64,000 nucleotides of DNA, from positions 248,001 through 312,000 of the forward strand of contig OY970196.1 of NCBI GenBank assembly GCA_963708205.1, in the 5' to 3' direction. Positions 24,733 to 32,880 of the stretch are shown in pieces (the first letter of the stretch is position 1; every line of letters begins with the position of its first letter). The position numbers and the translations under genes were made by a program. The notes under the pieces are model-generated. The model was given only the letters and a program-made list of their open reading frames with translations, searched no databases and was not told where the DNA came from. Source of the stretch: CAVYTF01 sp963708205 (lineage in GTDB: Bacteria > Bacteroidota > Bacteroidia > Chitinophagales > Chitinophagaceae).

Positions 24733-26151
24733 TCAGGCAATGGGTTGCAAATTAATTTCTTCTGCTTTTTTCAACATAAAATGATAAGCATCATCAAAAT
24801 TATTTTGAATCAGTCCATCTAAAATCGCTTCACGAATTGCATCTTTTATTATGCCAACAGATTTTCCAGGTGATAAACCAAATGTTTGCATGATAATTTC
24901 TCCCGTTATTGGTGGTTGCCAATTTCTTATTTTATCATTTTCTTCAACCTGTTGCAATCGTTGTTCTACCAACTCAAAATTGCGCAAATATCGCTTGACA
25001 ATATATTTATTTTTACTCGTAATATCTGCCTTGCAAAGCATCATCAGCGCATCAATATCTTCGCCTGCATCAAACAACAATCTCCTCACGGCGCTGTCCG
25101 TGATATTTTCTTTCGTTAAACTGATGGGACGTAAATGTAACTCAACAAGTTTTTGTACAAACCTCATTTTTTCAGTTAAGGGTAATTTTAACTTCGTGAA
25201 TATTTTAGGAACCATTTTAGCGCCGACAGCTTCGTGTCCATGAAATGTCCATCCATGACCTTGTTCAAATCTTTTAGTCACCGGTTTAGCAATGTCATGC
25301 AACAGCGCAGCCCAACGCAGCCAAAGGTCTTCAGTGTTTTCTGAAATATTATCGAGCACGTGCAATGTGTGATAAAAATTATCTTTATGTCCTTTTCCAT
25401 CAACATATTCTGCGCCATGAAGCGCCATTAATTGAGGAAAAATAATTTGCAGCAATCCTGATTTACTTAAAAGATCCAAACCGATTGATGGCTTTTTGCA
25501 AAGCATTATTTTATTCAGCTCAACTGTAATTCTTTCCTGCGAAACAATTTTTATTCTGTCTGCATTTTTAATTATTGCATCAAAAGTTTTTTGAGAAATA
25601 ATAAAATTTAATTGCGTTGCAAAACGAATCGCGCGCATGATGCGCAGAGGATCATCAGAAAAAGTTTGCAAAGGCTCAAGCGGCGTCTGAATAATTTTTT
25701 GTTCAATATCTTTCAATCCGTTAAAAGGATCAATCAATTTACCAAAATCTTTTTTGTTTAAACTTATGGCGAGTGCATTAATTGTAAAGTCTCTGCGATT
25801 TTGATCTTCCTCAAGCGAACCCGCTTCCACTAAGGGGTTGCGGCTTTCTGAATGATAACTTTCTTTGCGTGCACCAACAAATTCTATTTCAAAATCATCA
25901 ACTTTCAGTTGTGCAGTTCCGAAATTTTTATAAAAAGAAATCGAAGGTTTCGGATGAAATCTTTCTGAAACTTTTTCGGCTAACAAAATACCATCTCCGA
26001 GACAAACAATATCGGCATCTTTTGATTTGCGCTTCAATATTTTATCACGAACAAAACCGCCGATGAGAAATGCAGGCAAACCTGATTCTTCAGCGGCGGC
26101 TGATATCTTTTTAAAAATAAATAATTCTTTATCCGAGAGATGAATGTCCAT
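24733..26151 (-). CDS. cca: CCA-adding tRNA nucleotidyltransferase with HD domain
   Basis: Enzyme of 472 residues that adds or repairs the 3' CCA end of tRNA, or acts as a related polynucleotide nucleotidyltransferase. The class II head is visible: GGFVRD (31-36), metal ligands DAD (45-47), the RRDFTINALAI motif and DPLRIMRAIRFATQL. An HD phosphohydrolase domain follows (WAALLHDIAKPVTK, then GHEAVGAKM). The combined layout is normal in Bacteroidota. Start is the ATG at 26151. No adjacent gene seems functionally linked. Confidence 0.92.
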   Translation of the reverse strand: MDIHLSDKELFIFKKISAAAEESGLPAFLIGGFVRDKILKRKSKDADIVCLGDGILLAEKVSERFHPKPSISFYKNFGTAQLKVDDFEIEFVGARKESYHSESRNPLVEAGSLEEDQNRRDFTINALAISLNKKDFGKLIDPFNGLKDIEQKIIQTPLEPLQTFSDDPLRIMRAIRFATQLNFIISQKTFDAIIKNADRIKIVSQERITVELNKIMLCKKPSIGLDLLSKSGLLQIIFPQLMALHGAEYVDGKGHKDNFYHTLHVLDNISENTEDLWLRWAALLHDIAKPVTKRFEQGHGWTFHGHEAVGAKMVPKIFTKLKLPLTEKMRFVQKLVELHLRPISLTKENITDSAVRRLLFDAGEDIDALMMLCKADITSKNKYIVKRYLRNFELVEQRLQQVEENDKIRNWQPPITGEIIMQTFGLSPGKSVGIIKDAIREAILDGLIQNNFDDAYHFMLKKAEEINLQPIA

Positions 26152-26195
26152 TATGGCAAAGATATGTTTGCCGTTTTAAAGGAATGGAACATCAT

Positions 26196-26402
26196 CTATT
26201 CAAACTCGAGTTCATTCATATAAAAATCCCAATCAAAATACGGATGTTGACGCGTTTCTGCTGGCCAAATTTTTTTAGAAAATGAGCTTTTTGTTTGATG
26301 ATTGTCCGGAATTATCCGGTTGTTTTCAATGCCAAGATCAACGATCATTTTTACAAAAGAAGAAATCTTGTTTGAAGGCACGTGTAAAATTACAGTTGCC
26401 AT
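26196..26402 (-). CDS. small hypothetical protein, antitoxin-like in form
   Basis: Protein of 68 residues. The ATG at 26402 is chosen (MATVILHVPSNKISSFVKMI); the upstream in-frame extension is a hydrophobic string that is probably not coding. The N-terminal half could be a strand followed by a helix and the C-terminus ends in WDFYMNELEFE, a pattern I associate with small Bacteroidota antitoxin-like proteins. No toxin-like gene is adjacent. The next gene upstream is tsaC, whose stop is 45 bp from this start. Function is open. Confidence 0.5.
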   Translation of the reverse strand: MATVILHVPSNKISSFVKMIVDLGIENNRIIPDNHQTKSSFSKKIWPAETRQHPYFDWDFYMNELEFE

Positions 26403-26447
26403 AAAATAAATTTGTAAAATGAAAAGAAAAAATAATGCCAACGAAAA

Positions 26448-27017
26448 TTACTCCCTGATAAATTGTGGTTTTCCACCGATCCATTTCAAAATTGCAGAAG
26501 GTTGTGAATAACTCATATCATCTTGTTTATATTTTACAATATAATCCACATTTTTTTTTATTGTGTCTTTAATAGCTGAAAAGCTTTGTGGCGTTGATTC
26601 CCCACTTAGGTTTGCGGAAGTGCTGATCAAAGGCTTTTTGAAACGTTGCAAAAGGGTTTTACAAAATGATTCATTACAAATTCTTATCGCAGCCGAACCA
26701 TCATTTGCCAAAGCATTTTGCGCAATGCCGAGCGCATTTTCATAAACAATTGTCGTTGGTTTTTTTTGTTGTGATAAAAAATCAAACACGCTGAGATCAG
26801 TTGCAGCCGTATATTTCAGCACTTCTTTTTCGGAAGAAACAAGCACAACAAAACTTTTATCTTGCGGGCGATTTTTTAAATTTATTATTTTTTCCACTGC
26901 TTCTTCATTTGTTGCATCGCAACCAATTCCCCAAACCGTGTCGGTTGGATATAAAATAATTTCACCTTTATTTAGTGCGTCAAGGCAGTTAATAATATCG
27001 TTTGAAAAATCTATCAT
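26448..27017 (-). CDS. tsaC: L-threonylcarbamoyladenylate synthase (Sua5/YciO/YrdC family)
   Basis: Enzyme of 189 residues that makes threonylcarbamoyl-AMP from threonine, bicarbonate and ATP for the t6A37 modification of tRNA. Family motifs are YPTDTVWGIGCDA, KNRPQDKSFVVLV with the Lys-x-Arg of the active site, and STSANLSGESTP. Length fits the short TsaC form lacking the Sua5 domain. I start at the ATG at 27017, since the long in-frame extension to 27308 overlaps dapD and contains an intergenic repeat. The divergent neighbour is dapD. Confidence 0.9.
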   Translation of the reverse strand: MIDFSNDIINCLDALNKGEIILYPTDTVWGIGCDATNEEAVEKIINLKNRPQDKSFVVLVSSEKEVLKYTAATDLSVFDFLSQQKKPTTIVYENALGIAQNALANDGSAAIRICNESFCKTLLQRFKKPLISTSANLSGESTPQSFSAIKDTIKKNVDYIVKYKQDDMSYSQPSAILKWIGGKPQFIRE

Positions 27018-27071
27018 CTGAAAAAAAACATGCAAATATATTATGAAACTGAAGTTACCATTGGCAATGCA

Positions 27072-27157
27072 GATGAAAGGATTTTCCAATTTGCTGCTTC
27101 GACACGCAAATTGCCCAACGAGAATGCTATGAAAACTGATGCCGGTATCAAAATAAA
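27072..27157 (+). repeat. dispersed intergenic repeat, copy 2 (divergent)
   Basis: Between tsaC and dapD the words GATGAAAGGATT, CGACACGCAA, CAACGAGAATGCTATGAAAA and GGTATCAAAA appear in the same order as in copy 1 at 6385. Several short insertions separate them. The core is changed relative to the exact TGCGACGCAACGA of the other copies. Confidence 0.4.
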
Positions 27158-27174
27158 TAAAATGACACATTAAG

Positions 27175-27182
27175 TATGTTTG
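27175..27182 (+). promoter_or_regulatory. possible -7 box of dapD
   Basis: TATGTTTG matches TAnnTTTG exactly and lies 13 bp before the dapD ATG, implying a very short leader. No TTTG is found at the expected -33 position, so support is weak. Confidence 0.3.
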
Positions 27183-27195
27183 CAAAAAATATTGC

Positions 27196-28002
27196 ATGAA
27201 AGATTTGATACTGGAAATTTGGAACGACCGTGAATTATTAAAACAGGAAAAATATGCCGATGCAATAAAAAATGTGATTGAAGAAATAGACAAAGGACGA
27301 TTGCGCACAGCATCACCAACTGAAGATGGTTGGATAGTGAATGAATGGGTGAAACAGGCGATTCTATTGTATTTCGCGATACAGCCGATGCAAACTTTTA
27401 ATGTACCTCCATTTGAGTTTTATGATAAAATGTTATTGAAAAAAAATTATGCTTCGCTTGGTGTTCGTGCTGTGCCGCATGCTGTGGCGCGCTATGGAGC
27501 ATACATCGGAAAAAATGTTGTGCTGATGCCAAGTTATGTAAACATTGGTGCTTATGTTGATGAAGGTACAATGGTTGATACATGGGCAACTGTGGGTAGT
27601 TGCGCACAGATTGGAAAGGGCGTGCATCTCAGTGGTGGCGTGGGTATTGGTGGCGTGCTGGAACCTTTGCAGGCAACTCCTGTGATCGTGGAGGATGGAT
27701 GTTTTTTAGGAAGCAGAAGCATTGTGGTTGAAGGTGTGAGGATTGAAAAAGAAGCAGTGCTCGGAGCAAATGTTGTGCTGACACAATCAACAAAAATTAT
27801 TGATGTAAGCGGCAGTGAGCCGATTGAATATAAAGGCATTGTTCCCTCGCGAAGTGTAGTTATTCCGGGCACGTACAATAAAGATTTTAAAGCAGGAAGC
27901 TTTGGTGTAAGTTGTGCATTGATCATTGGCAAACGTAAGCCCAGCACAGATTTGAAGACAAGTTTGAATGATGCGCTGCGCGATTTTAATGTCGCAGTTT
28001 GA
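27196..28002 (+). CDS. dapD: tetrahydrodipicolinate N-succinyltransferase
   Basis: Enzyme of 268 residues that transfers succinyl from succinyl-CoA to tetrahydrodipicolinate in the lysine/diaminopimelate pathway. An N-terminal helical domain leads to a left-handed parallel beta-helix (hexapeptide repeats) beginning near PHAVARYGAYIGKNVVLMPS. The active-site region IGAYVDEGTMVDTWATVGSC and GGVLEPLQATPVIVEDGCFL match DapD closely. Length fits the family of about 270. Start is the ATG at 27196. It is divergent from tsaC and has no tightly linked downstream partner. Confidence 0.96.
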   Translation: MKDLILEIWNDRELLKQEKYADAIKNVIEEIDKGRLRTASPTEDGWIVNEWVKQAILLYFAIQPMQTFNVPPFEFYDKMLLKKNYASLGVRAVPHAVARYGAYIGKNVVLMPSYVNIGAYVDEGTMVDTWATVGSCAQIGKGVHLSGGVGIGGVLEPLQATPVIVEDGCFLGSRSIVVEGVRIEKEAVLGANVVLTQSTKIIDVSGSEPIEYKGIVPSRSVVIPGTYNKDFKAGSFGVSCALIIGKRKPSTDLKTSLNDALRDFNVAV

Positions 28003-28106
28003 AAATAAGAAATCAAATTAATTTATTTGTTTTTAAAATCTTATAAAAAATTCACCGACAATTTTCCTGCATTCACCTACACTTCGCGGCAATAGACCTA
28101 ATGCTC

Positions 28107-28138
28107 ATTTTCTTTAATCAAACATGAATTTATTTTTG
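28107..28138 (+). promoter_or_regulatory. possible promoter of the LiaF-like gene
   Basis: TATTTTTG at 28131-28138 matches the Bacteroidota -7 consensus TAnnTTTG. A TTT run about 20 bp upstream could serve as a poor -33 element. The ATG lies 25 bp downstream. Confidence 0.35.
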
Positions 28139-28163
28139 TTTCATCATTTTAAAAATAAAAAGT

Positions 28164-28904
28164 ATGGAACAAGATGTACGGCAAAAACAACCAAGCAATC
28201 ATAAGTTTATAGGTTTGTTTTTAATTGCAGGAGGCATTTTATTGTTGATGAATAAAATGGGCGTGACTTTAGTTCCCGAATGGGTATTTACCTGGCCGGT
28301 TTTGATTATTGCAATTGGTTTTTTGATAGGATTGCAACATCGCTTTCGTCATTTTATATGGCTTATCTTAATTGTTTGGGGAAGTTTTTCTTTGGTTGAT
28401 CAGCAAATGCCGGGACTTCAATTGCATAATTATACCAGTGCAGTTGCGTTGATACTGGTTGGTATTTTTTTTATCTTCAGACGCAACAGGCACTACCATA
28501 GAAATAAATGGAATAAAACAAGAGATTATAGTTTTGTAAATAACAATGTTTCTAACGCGGAAGATGGAGAGTATATTGACAGTACTTCGGTTTTTGGCGG
28601 GGCAAAAAAGGTTGTTGTTTCAAAGAATTTTAAAGGCGGCGATATCACTTGTTTTATGGGCGGAGCAGAAATTGATCTGACCCAAGCTGATATTCAAGGC
28701 AAAGCTGTAATTGATGCTACGACTGTATTTGGCGGCGCTAAAATAATTGTGCCATCTAATTGGGATGTGAAAATCGAAACAACCGTTGCCTTTGGAAGTG
28801 TTGAAGATAAACGACAATTGCAGGGATTGAATGTTGATCCTAATAAACTTTTAATTATTGATGGCACTGCTGTGTTTGGCGGCATTGAGATAAATAATTA
28901 TTAA
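28164..28904 (+). CDS. LiaI/LiaF-like membrane protein
   Basis: Membrane protein of 246 residues. Four short helices at about 14-32, 36-54, 60-76 and 90-108 resemble the LiaI/DUF5668 module (LFLIAGGILLLMNKMG). A basic linker then leads to a C-terminal beta-helix-like domain of the LiaF/DUF2154 type. That domain has repeated FGGAKKVV, FMGGAEIDLTQA, FGGAKIIVPSNW and FGGIEINNY. In Firmicutes LiaF restrains an envelope-stress sensor kinase. Here two LytS-type kinases lie 0.5 and 2.4 kb downstream on the same strand, so a role in envelope sensing is plausible but not shown. Confidence 0.85.
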   Translation: MEQDVRQKQPSNHKFIGLFLIAGGILLLMNKMGVTLVPEWVFTWPVLIIAIGFLIGLQHRFRHFIWLILIVWGSFSLVDQQMPGLQLHNYTSAVALILVGIFFIFRRNRHYHRNKWNKTRDYSFVNNNVSNAEDGEYIDSTSVFGGAKKVVVSKNFKGGDITCFMGGAEIDLTQADIQGKAVIDATTVFGGAKIIVPSNWDVKIETTVAFGSVEDKRQLQGLNVDPNKLLIIDGTAVFGGIEINNY

Positions 28905-28945
28905 TGCATTTTTTAATCAAAACTAAAAGCTGAATAGAATTATAA

Positions 28946-28999
28946 AGCGTACAAGAGTGCGACGCAACGACAGCTTAATAAATATTCTTAACTCTGGCT
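28946..28999 (+). repeat. dispersed intergenic repeat, copy 3
   Basis: The gap after the LiaF-like gene contains AGTGCGACGCAACGACAGCT, which shares the 13-base core TGCGACGCAACGA (28958-28970) with copy 1 at 6401. About 30 bp later GGCTCAAAAA resembles the GGTATCAAAA end of the other copies. Confidence 0.5.
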
Positions 29000-29032
29000 C
29001 AAAAAAAATAAATCACCAAAATTTTAACCTCT

Positions 29033-29389
29033 ATGAATTGGTATCTTGCTAAAATTGTTTACCGCATTATTTGCGGCGATGGCAACCACACTGCACAGTT
29101 TGATGAGCAATTAAGATTGATACATGCGCCAGACGAGTTGCATGCTTTTGAAAAAGCGAAACAACTTGGCGAACTTGAAGAGGATAATTTTTTAAATGCC
29201 GCTGCGAAACCGGTGCACTGGAAGTTTGTTGCTGTAAGCGAACTTAATAAACTCGATGACTTAATTGATGGCGCTGAAATGTATTCGTGCATACGCGAAG
29301 AAGCAAATGCAGATGTTTATATTCGCATCACTAATTTACGTGCGCATCTGCTGGAAAGCAACGTGCACAAGGCTTTGGCGCTAAATTAA
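29033..29389 (+). CDS. DUF4288-family protein
   Basis: Cytoplasmic protein of 118 residues of the DUF4288 family. The signature is the start MNWYLAKIVYRIICGDGNHT followed by FDEQLRLIHAPDELHAFEKA and WKFVAVSELNKL. The function of this family is not known to me. Its stop lies 4 bp before the GTG of the first histidine kinase, so it is probably in one operon with that kinase and its regulator. Confidence 0.82.
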   Translation: MNWYLAKIVYRIICGDGNHTAQFDEQLRLIHAPDELHAFEKAKQLGELEEDNFLNAAAKPVHWKFVAVSELNKLDDLIDGAEMYSCIREEANADVYIRITNLRAHLLESNVHKALALN

Positions 29390-29393
29390 ATAC

Positions 29394-30434
29394 GTGGAGT
29401 CATCACTATCCAATACAAAATTTAAAGTTGCATTTGGTGCATGGTGGTTTATATGGGCAGAAATGCATTTCATAATTCTTACAAAATTTGGAGTTTTATT
29501 TTCGATCGCTTTGGGTGATAGTTTGATCTGCAACTCATTACTTGCAGCGAGTTGCTTGCTCATAAGCAACAACATGAAATATTATTTACCAACAAAAGAA
29601 AAATATTGGTATGTATTAATTGTCAGCACAGTTATGACGGTGTTGTGGCTTTTTATTTCAAAGTCAATTCTGCAAATAATTTTTCGTGGTGATGCGCATT
29701 ATCTTTTATTGTTAGATCAATCTTTACTGATAAGATTTTGTGTAGCATTTTTATTAAATGGCTGCATGTCAATCTTGAGTTTACTTTGGTACACGCAGCA
29801 GGAACAAAAAAATTCAATGGCGCGAAAAGCAGACGCAGAAAGACTTTCAAAGGAAGCAGAACTATTTAAACTGCGTCAACAACTGCAACCGCATTTTTTA
29901 TTCAATAGTTTAAATTCAATCAGTGCACTCACAGGAACACAACCTGAAAAGGCGCGGCACATGATTCAGCAACTCTCGGATTTTTTAAGAGGAACACTGC
30001 GTAAAGATGACAATCAATGGAATAGTTTGAAAGAAGAAATTGAATATGTGAAATTATATCTCGACATTGAAAAAGTAAGATTTGGCAACAGGCTACAAAC
30101 AAATATTTTATGTGATGAAAATATTTTGGAAATGAAACTTCCTTCTTTGCTGCTTCAGCCTGTTGTTGAAAATGCGATAAAGTTTGGCTTATACGATACT
30201 ATCGATGATGTTTTAATAACCATTGAAGCAAAAAATAACAACGCTTCGCTTGAAATAATTATCCAAAACCCTTTTGATGTTGAAACTACACAACCCTTAC
30301 ACGGCACAGGTTTCGGGCTTTCATCGATTAAAAGAAGATTATTTTTATTATTTGCACGAACTGATCTTTTGCAAACAAAATTTGAGAATGGAATATTTTT
30401 TACAACGATAATTATTCCACAAAAAAATAATTAA
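29394..30434 (+). CDS. LytS-type sensor histidine kinase (first pair)
   Basis: Membrane histidine kinase of 346 residues (His_kinase family PF06580). Four hydrophobic helices lie in the first 140 residues, followed by a short coiled coil (KADAERLSKEAELFKLRQQL). The phosphorylation site is His167 in QPHFLFNSLNSI. The ATPase has the N-box PVVENAIKFGLY and a G-box GTGFGLSSIKRRL; the usual DNG motif is replaced by IIQNPFDVE, as in some members. The start is GTG at 29394. No extracellular sensor domain is visible, so it may sense membrane or partner signals. The partner regulator starts 2 bp after the stop. Confidence 0.9.
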   Translation: MESSLSNTKFKVAFGAWWFIWAEMHFIILTKFGVLFSIALGDSLICNSLLAASCLLISNNMKYYLPTKEKYWYVLIVSTVMTVLWLFISKSILQIIFRGDAHYLLLLDQSLLIRFCVAFLLNGCMSILSLLWYTQQEQKNSMARKADAERLSKEAELFKLRQQLQPHFLFNSLNSISALTGTQPEKARHMIQQLSDFLRGTLRKDDNQWNSLKEEIEYVKLYLDIEKVRFGNRLQTNILCDENILEMKLPSLLLQPVVENAIKFGLYDTIDDVLITIEAKNNNASLEIIIQNPFDVETTQPLHGTGFGLSSIKRRLFLLFARTDLLQTKFENGIFFTTIIIPQKNN

Positions 30435-30436
30435 TA

Positions 30437-31174
30437 ATGATAAAAGTTATAATTATTGATGATGAACCTTTAGCAAGAATTGTAGTGAAAGAATATTTGC
30501 AAAATTATACTGACATTGAAATTTTAGAAGAATGCAATAATGGTTTTGAAGGTTTGAAAGCAATTCAGCAATATGCTCCTGACCTTATTTTTCTTGATAT
30601 ACAAATGCCAAAAATAACTGGCTTTGAAATGATAGAATTGCTCGATAACATTCCTCCAATAATTTTTACAACTGCATTTGACGAATATGCCATCAAAGCT
30701 TTTGAAACGCATGCCATTGATTATCTTTTAAAACCTTTCAGCAAAGAAAGATTTGATAAAGCGTTGCAAAAATTTTTTCAAAACAAAAAAAATAATTCGT
30801 GTGAAACGCAGGCTATCATTGATGTTGCAGCAAATGCTACGATGCAAACTAATCGCATTGTTTTAAAAGATGGCAGTAAAATAAAAATCATTCCTACCAA
30901 TCAAATTCATTACTTGGAAGCAGCTGATGATTATGTAAAAATATTTACGGCCGAAGGTTCTTTTCTCAAAAAGAAAACAATGCAGCATTTTGAAAACATA
31001 CTTGATGCTAACCAATTCGTGCGCATTCACCGGTCTTATATTGTGCATACGCAATTGATAACAAGAATTGATAACTATGATAAAGACAATCGCATCATCA
31101 TATTATCAACGGGCACTAAACTTCCGGTAAGCAAAACAGGATATCTAAAATTGAAACAAAAATTAGGAATTTGA
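30437..31174 (+). CDS. LytTR-family response regulator (first pair)
   Basis: Response regulator of 245 residues. The receiver domain holds the acidic pair DDE, the phospho-acceptor Asp54 (IFLDIQMPKITG), the Thr in FTTAFDEYA and the Lys in DYLLKPFSK. The C-terminal LytTR DNA-binding domain begins at about residue 140 (IVLKDGSKIKIIPTNQIHYL) and includes FVRIHRSYIV, as usual in the family. It is encoded immediately after its kinase. Target genes are unknown. Confidence 0.92.
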   Translation: MIKVIIIDDEPLARIVVKEYLQNYTDIEILEECNNGFEGLKAIQQYAPDLIFLDIQMPKITGFEMIELLDNIPPIIFTTAFDEYAIKAFETHAIDYLLKPFSKERFDKALQKFFQNKKNNSCETQAIIDVAANATMQTNRIVLKDGSKIKIIPTNQIHYLEAADDYVKIFTAEGSFLKKKTMQHFENILDANQFVRIHRSYIVHTQLITRIDNYDKDNRIIILSTGTKLPVSKTGYLKLKQKLGI

Positions 31175-31212
31175 ATTTTTACAAGGCGGCATTTATCTGC
31201 AAATTTTTTTAA

Positions 31213-31220
31213 TATATTTG
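31213..31220 (+). promoter_or_regulatory. possible -7 box of the second kinase operon
   Basis: TATATTTG matches TAnnTTTG exactly and lies in the 131-bp gap between the two two-component pairs. No convincing -33 element is present. It would give a leader of about 80 nt. Confidence 0.3.
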
Positions 31221-31305
31221 CTGTAATAAATTTTAGCTACTTCTATTCAAAATTTGCATACAGGCATTTTTTACAACTACATTTTTAGTTATAAAATTCT
31301 TTGTT

Positions 31306-32094
31306 TTGATTGATAAAATATTAATTGTTTATCAGGAATCGTGGGTTTTACTTGGCATTTATATAGCTATTATTGCAATCAGCGCCTCGTTTTTGTTATA
31401 CATGCGCAAGTTGTATGAGCAGCGAAAAGAAAAAGTTGTCTATCAAAATCGCATGCTCGAAATGGAAGCCAAAGCTTTGAGCAGTCAAATGAATCCGCAT
31501 TTTATTTATAACTCATTAAGCACAGTGCAGCATTTGATTTTGATTGATGAAAAACAAAAAGCATTTGATTTTTTATCGGATTTTTCTTTGCTGATGCGGC
31601 AGATGCTAAATAATTCACGCAAATCTCAAATACCGCTGGAAGATGAAATTGATTTTTTAAAAAGATATATTGAGCTTGAAAAATTCAGGTTTGGAAATCA
31701 CTTCAATTACGAGTTTATTATTGCCGATGATCTTGTTTCTCAAAGCTGCAGCATACCATCAATGTTTATTCAACCCATTGTTGAAAATGCCATCAAGCAT
31801 GGCTTAGCGCCGAAAAAAGAAAGCGGACTTTTGATAGTTAGTTTTTCAATTTCAAACGATATTCTTTTATGCATCGTAGATGACAACGGCATTGGCTGGA
31901 AAAAAAATAAAAGTGATTTTGGACCGGTAAAACATGAGTCAACTGCACTGAGCATTATTAAAGAACGTTTAAATCTCATTAAATCTTACAACAACAACAC
32001 CGGCCGATTAGAAATTTTGAATAAATTTACCGGAGATTCCAGTGAAACTGGTACTAAAATAAAATTATATATTCCAATATTAAACTCATTATAG
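31306..32094 (+). CDS. LytS-type sensor histidine kinase (second pair)
   Basis: Shorter member of the same kinase family, 262 residues. It has one membrane helix at about residues 11-33, a coiled coil, and the phosphorylation site His65 in MNPHFIYNSLSTVQ. The ATPase shows the N-box IQPIVENAIKHGL, the DNG motif (CIVDDNGIGW) and a late IIKERLNLI. The start is taken as TTG at 31306, because the next ATG would lose the membrane helix; no better start is seen. It has little outside the membrane to sense with. Its regulator follows after 18 bp. Confidence 0.88.
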   Translation: MIDKILIVYQESWVLLGIYIAIIAISASFLLYMRKLYEQRKEKVVYQNRMLEMEAKALSSQMNPHFIYNSLSTVQHLILIDEKQKAFDFLSDFSLLMRQMLNNSRKSQIPLEDEIDFLKRYIELEKFRFGNHFNYEFIIADDLVSQSCSIPSMFIQPIVENAIKHGLAPKKESGLLIVSFSISNDILLCIVDDNGIGWKKNKSDFGPVKHESTALSIIKERLNLIKSYNNNTGRLEILNKFTGDSSETGTKIKLYIPILNSL

Positions 32095-32112
32095 TCATTT
32101 AACTAAAATGCA

Positions 32113-32877
32113 ATGAAAAACATTAAGGCTGCTCTTATTGATGATGAAATTTCAAGCTTACAAATTTTACGAAACATTATAGAAACTCAATGCCCTGATG
32201 TTGAAGTAATCTGGACGGCGGATAATCTTACTGATGCTCGCTCAAACCTTGCAGAAAAAGAAGTGGACGTAGTTTTTATGGATATTGAAATGCCACCTTA
32301 TAGTTCTTTTGAATTGTTGGAAGGCATTGACGAGCCGCATTTCGAAATAATTTTTGTAACAGCTTACCAGGAATATGCGTTGCGTGCTATAAAAATGGCT
32401 GCGCTTGATTATATTTTAAAACCAATAAAAAGCGCTGACATAATAAAAGTAGTTGACAAGCTGCGCGAAATGAAGAAAAATAAATATGGTGAATTAACAG
32501 GATTGATAAAAAATTATCTTAACACAAGTATGACGGATAATTTTTCAAAAATTGTGGTGCATGTAAATGATGGATACGATATTGTTGATATTAGCAACAT
32601 TATTTACATCGAAGCAATGGACAGTTATACAAAATTAAAACTCACTGGAAACCAATCATACGTTGCATCCCGCTCATTAAAAGATTTTGAGGACCTCTTA
32701 TCTGATAAAGGTTTTTACCGCGTTCACAAATCTTATCTCATCAATCTCCGGCACATGATGAAGATTCAAAAAGGAATTGCGTCTTCAGTTATCATGACAA
32801 ATGGCACAAGCGTTCCTATTTCTGCACGCAAGAAAGATATTTTCTTTTCTGAATTGAAAGGCGTTATTGCTTTTTAG
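32113..32877 (+). CDS. LytTR-family response regulator (second pair)
   Basis: Response regulator of 254 residues. The receiver domain has DDE near the N-terminus, the phospho-acceptor Asp57 (VVFMDIEMPPYSSFE), the Thr in VTAYQEYA and the Lys in DYILKPIKS. The LytTR DNA-binding domain occupies roughly residues 145-250 (VHVNDGYDIVDISNIIYIEA, then FYRVHKSYLINLRHM). It pairs with the kinase directly upstream. The two pairs are clearly related but not recent duplicates. It ends 3 bp from the stop of the convergent membrane protein gene. Confidence 0.92.
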   Translation: MKNIKAALIDDEISSLQILRNIIETQCPDVEVIWTADNLTDARSNLAEKEVDVVFMDIEMPPYSSFELLEGIDEPHFEIIFVTAYQEYALRAIKMAALDYILKPIKSADIIKVVDKLREMKKNKYGELTGLIKNYLNTSMTDNFSKIVVHVNDGYDIVDISNIIYIEAMDSYTKLKLTGNQSYVASRSLKDFEDLLSDKGFYRVHKSYLINLRHMMKIQKGIASSVIMTNGTSVPISARKKDIFFSELKGVIAF

Positions 32878-32880
32878 AAA

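Noticed and set aside
27018..27308. N-terminal extension of the TsaC frame by 97 residues
   Set aside because: The extension overlaps dapD, covers the dispersed repeat and has no family similarity; the ATG at 27017 gives a normal TsaC length.
27552..28016. Minus-strand frame of 154 residues opposite dapD
   Set aside because: It lies fully within a well-supported gene and is Ser/Thr/Pro-rich, as expected for a shadow frame.
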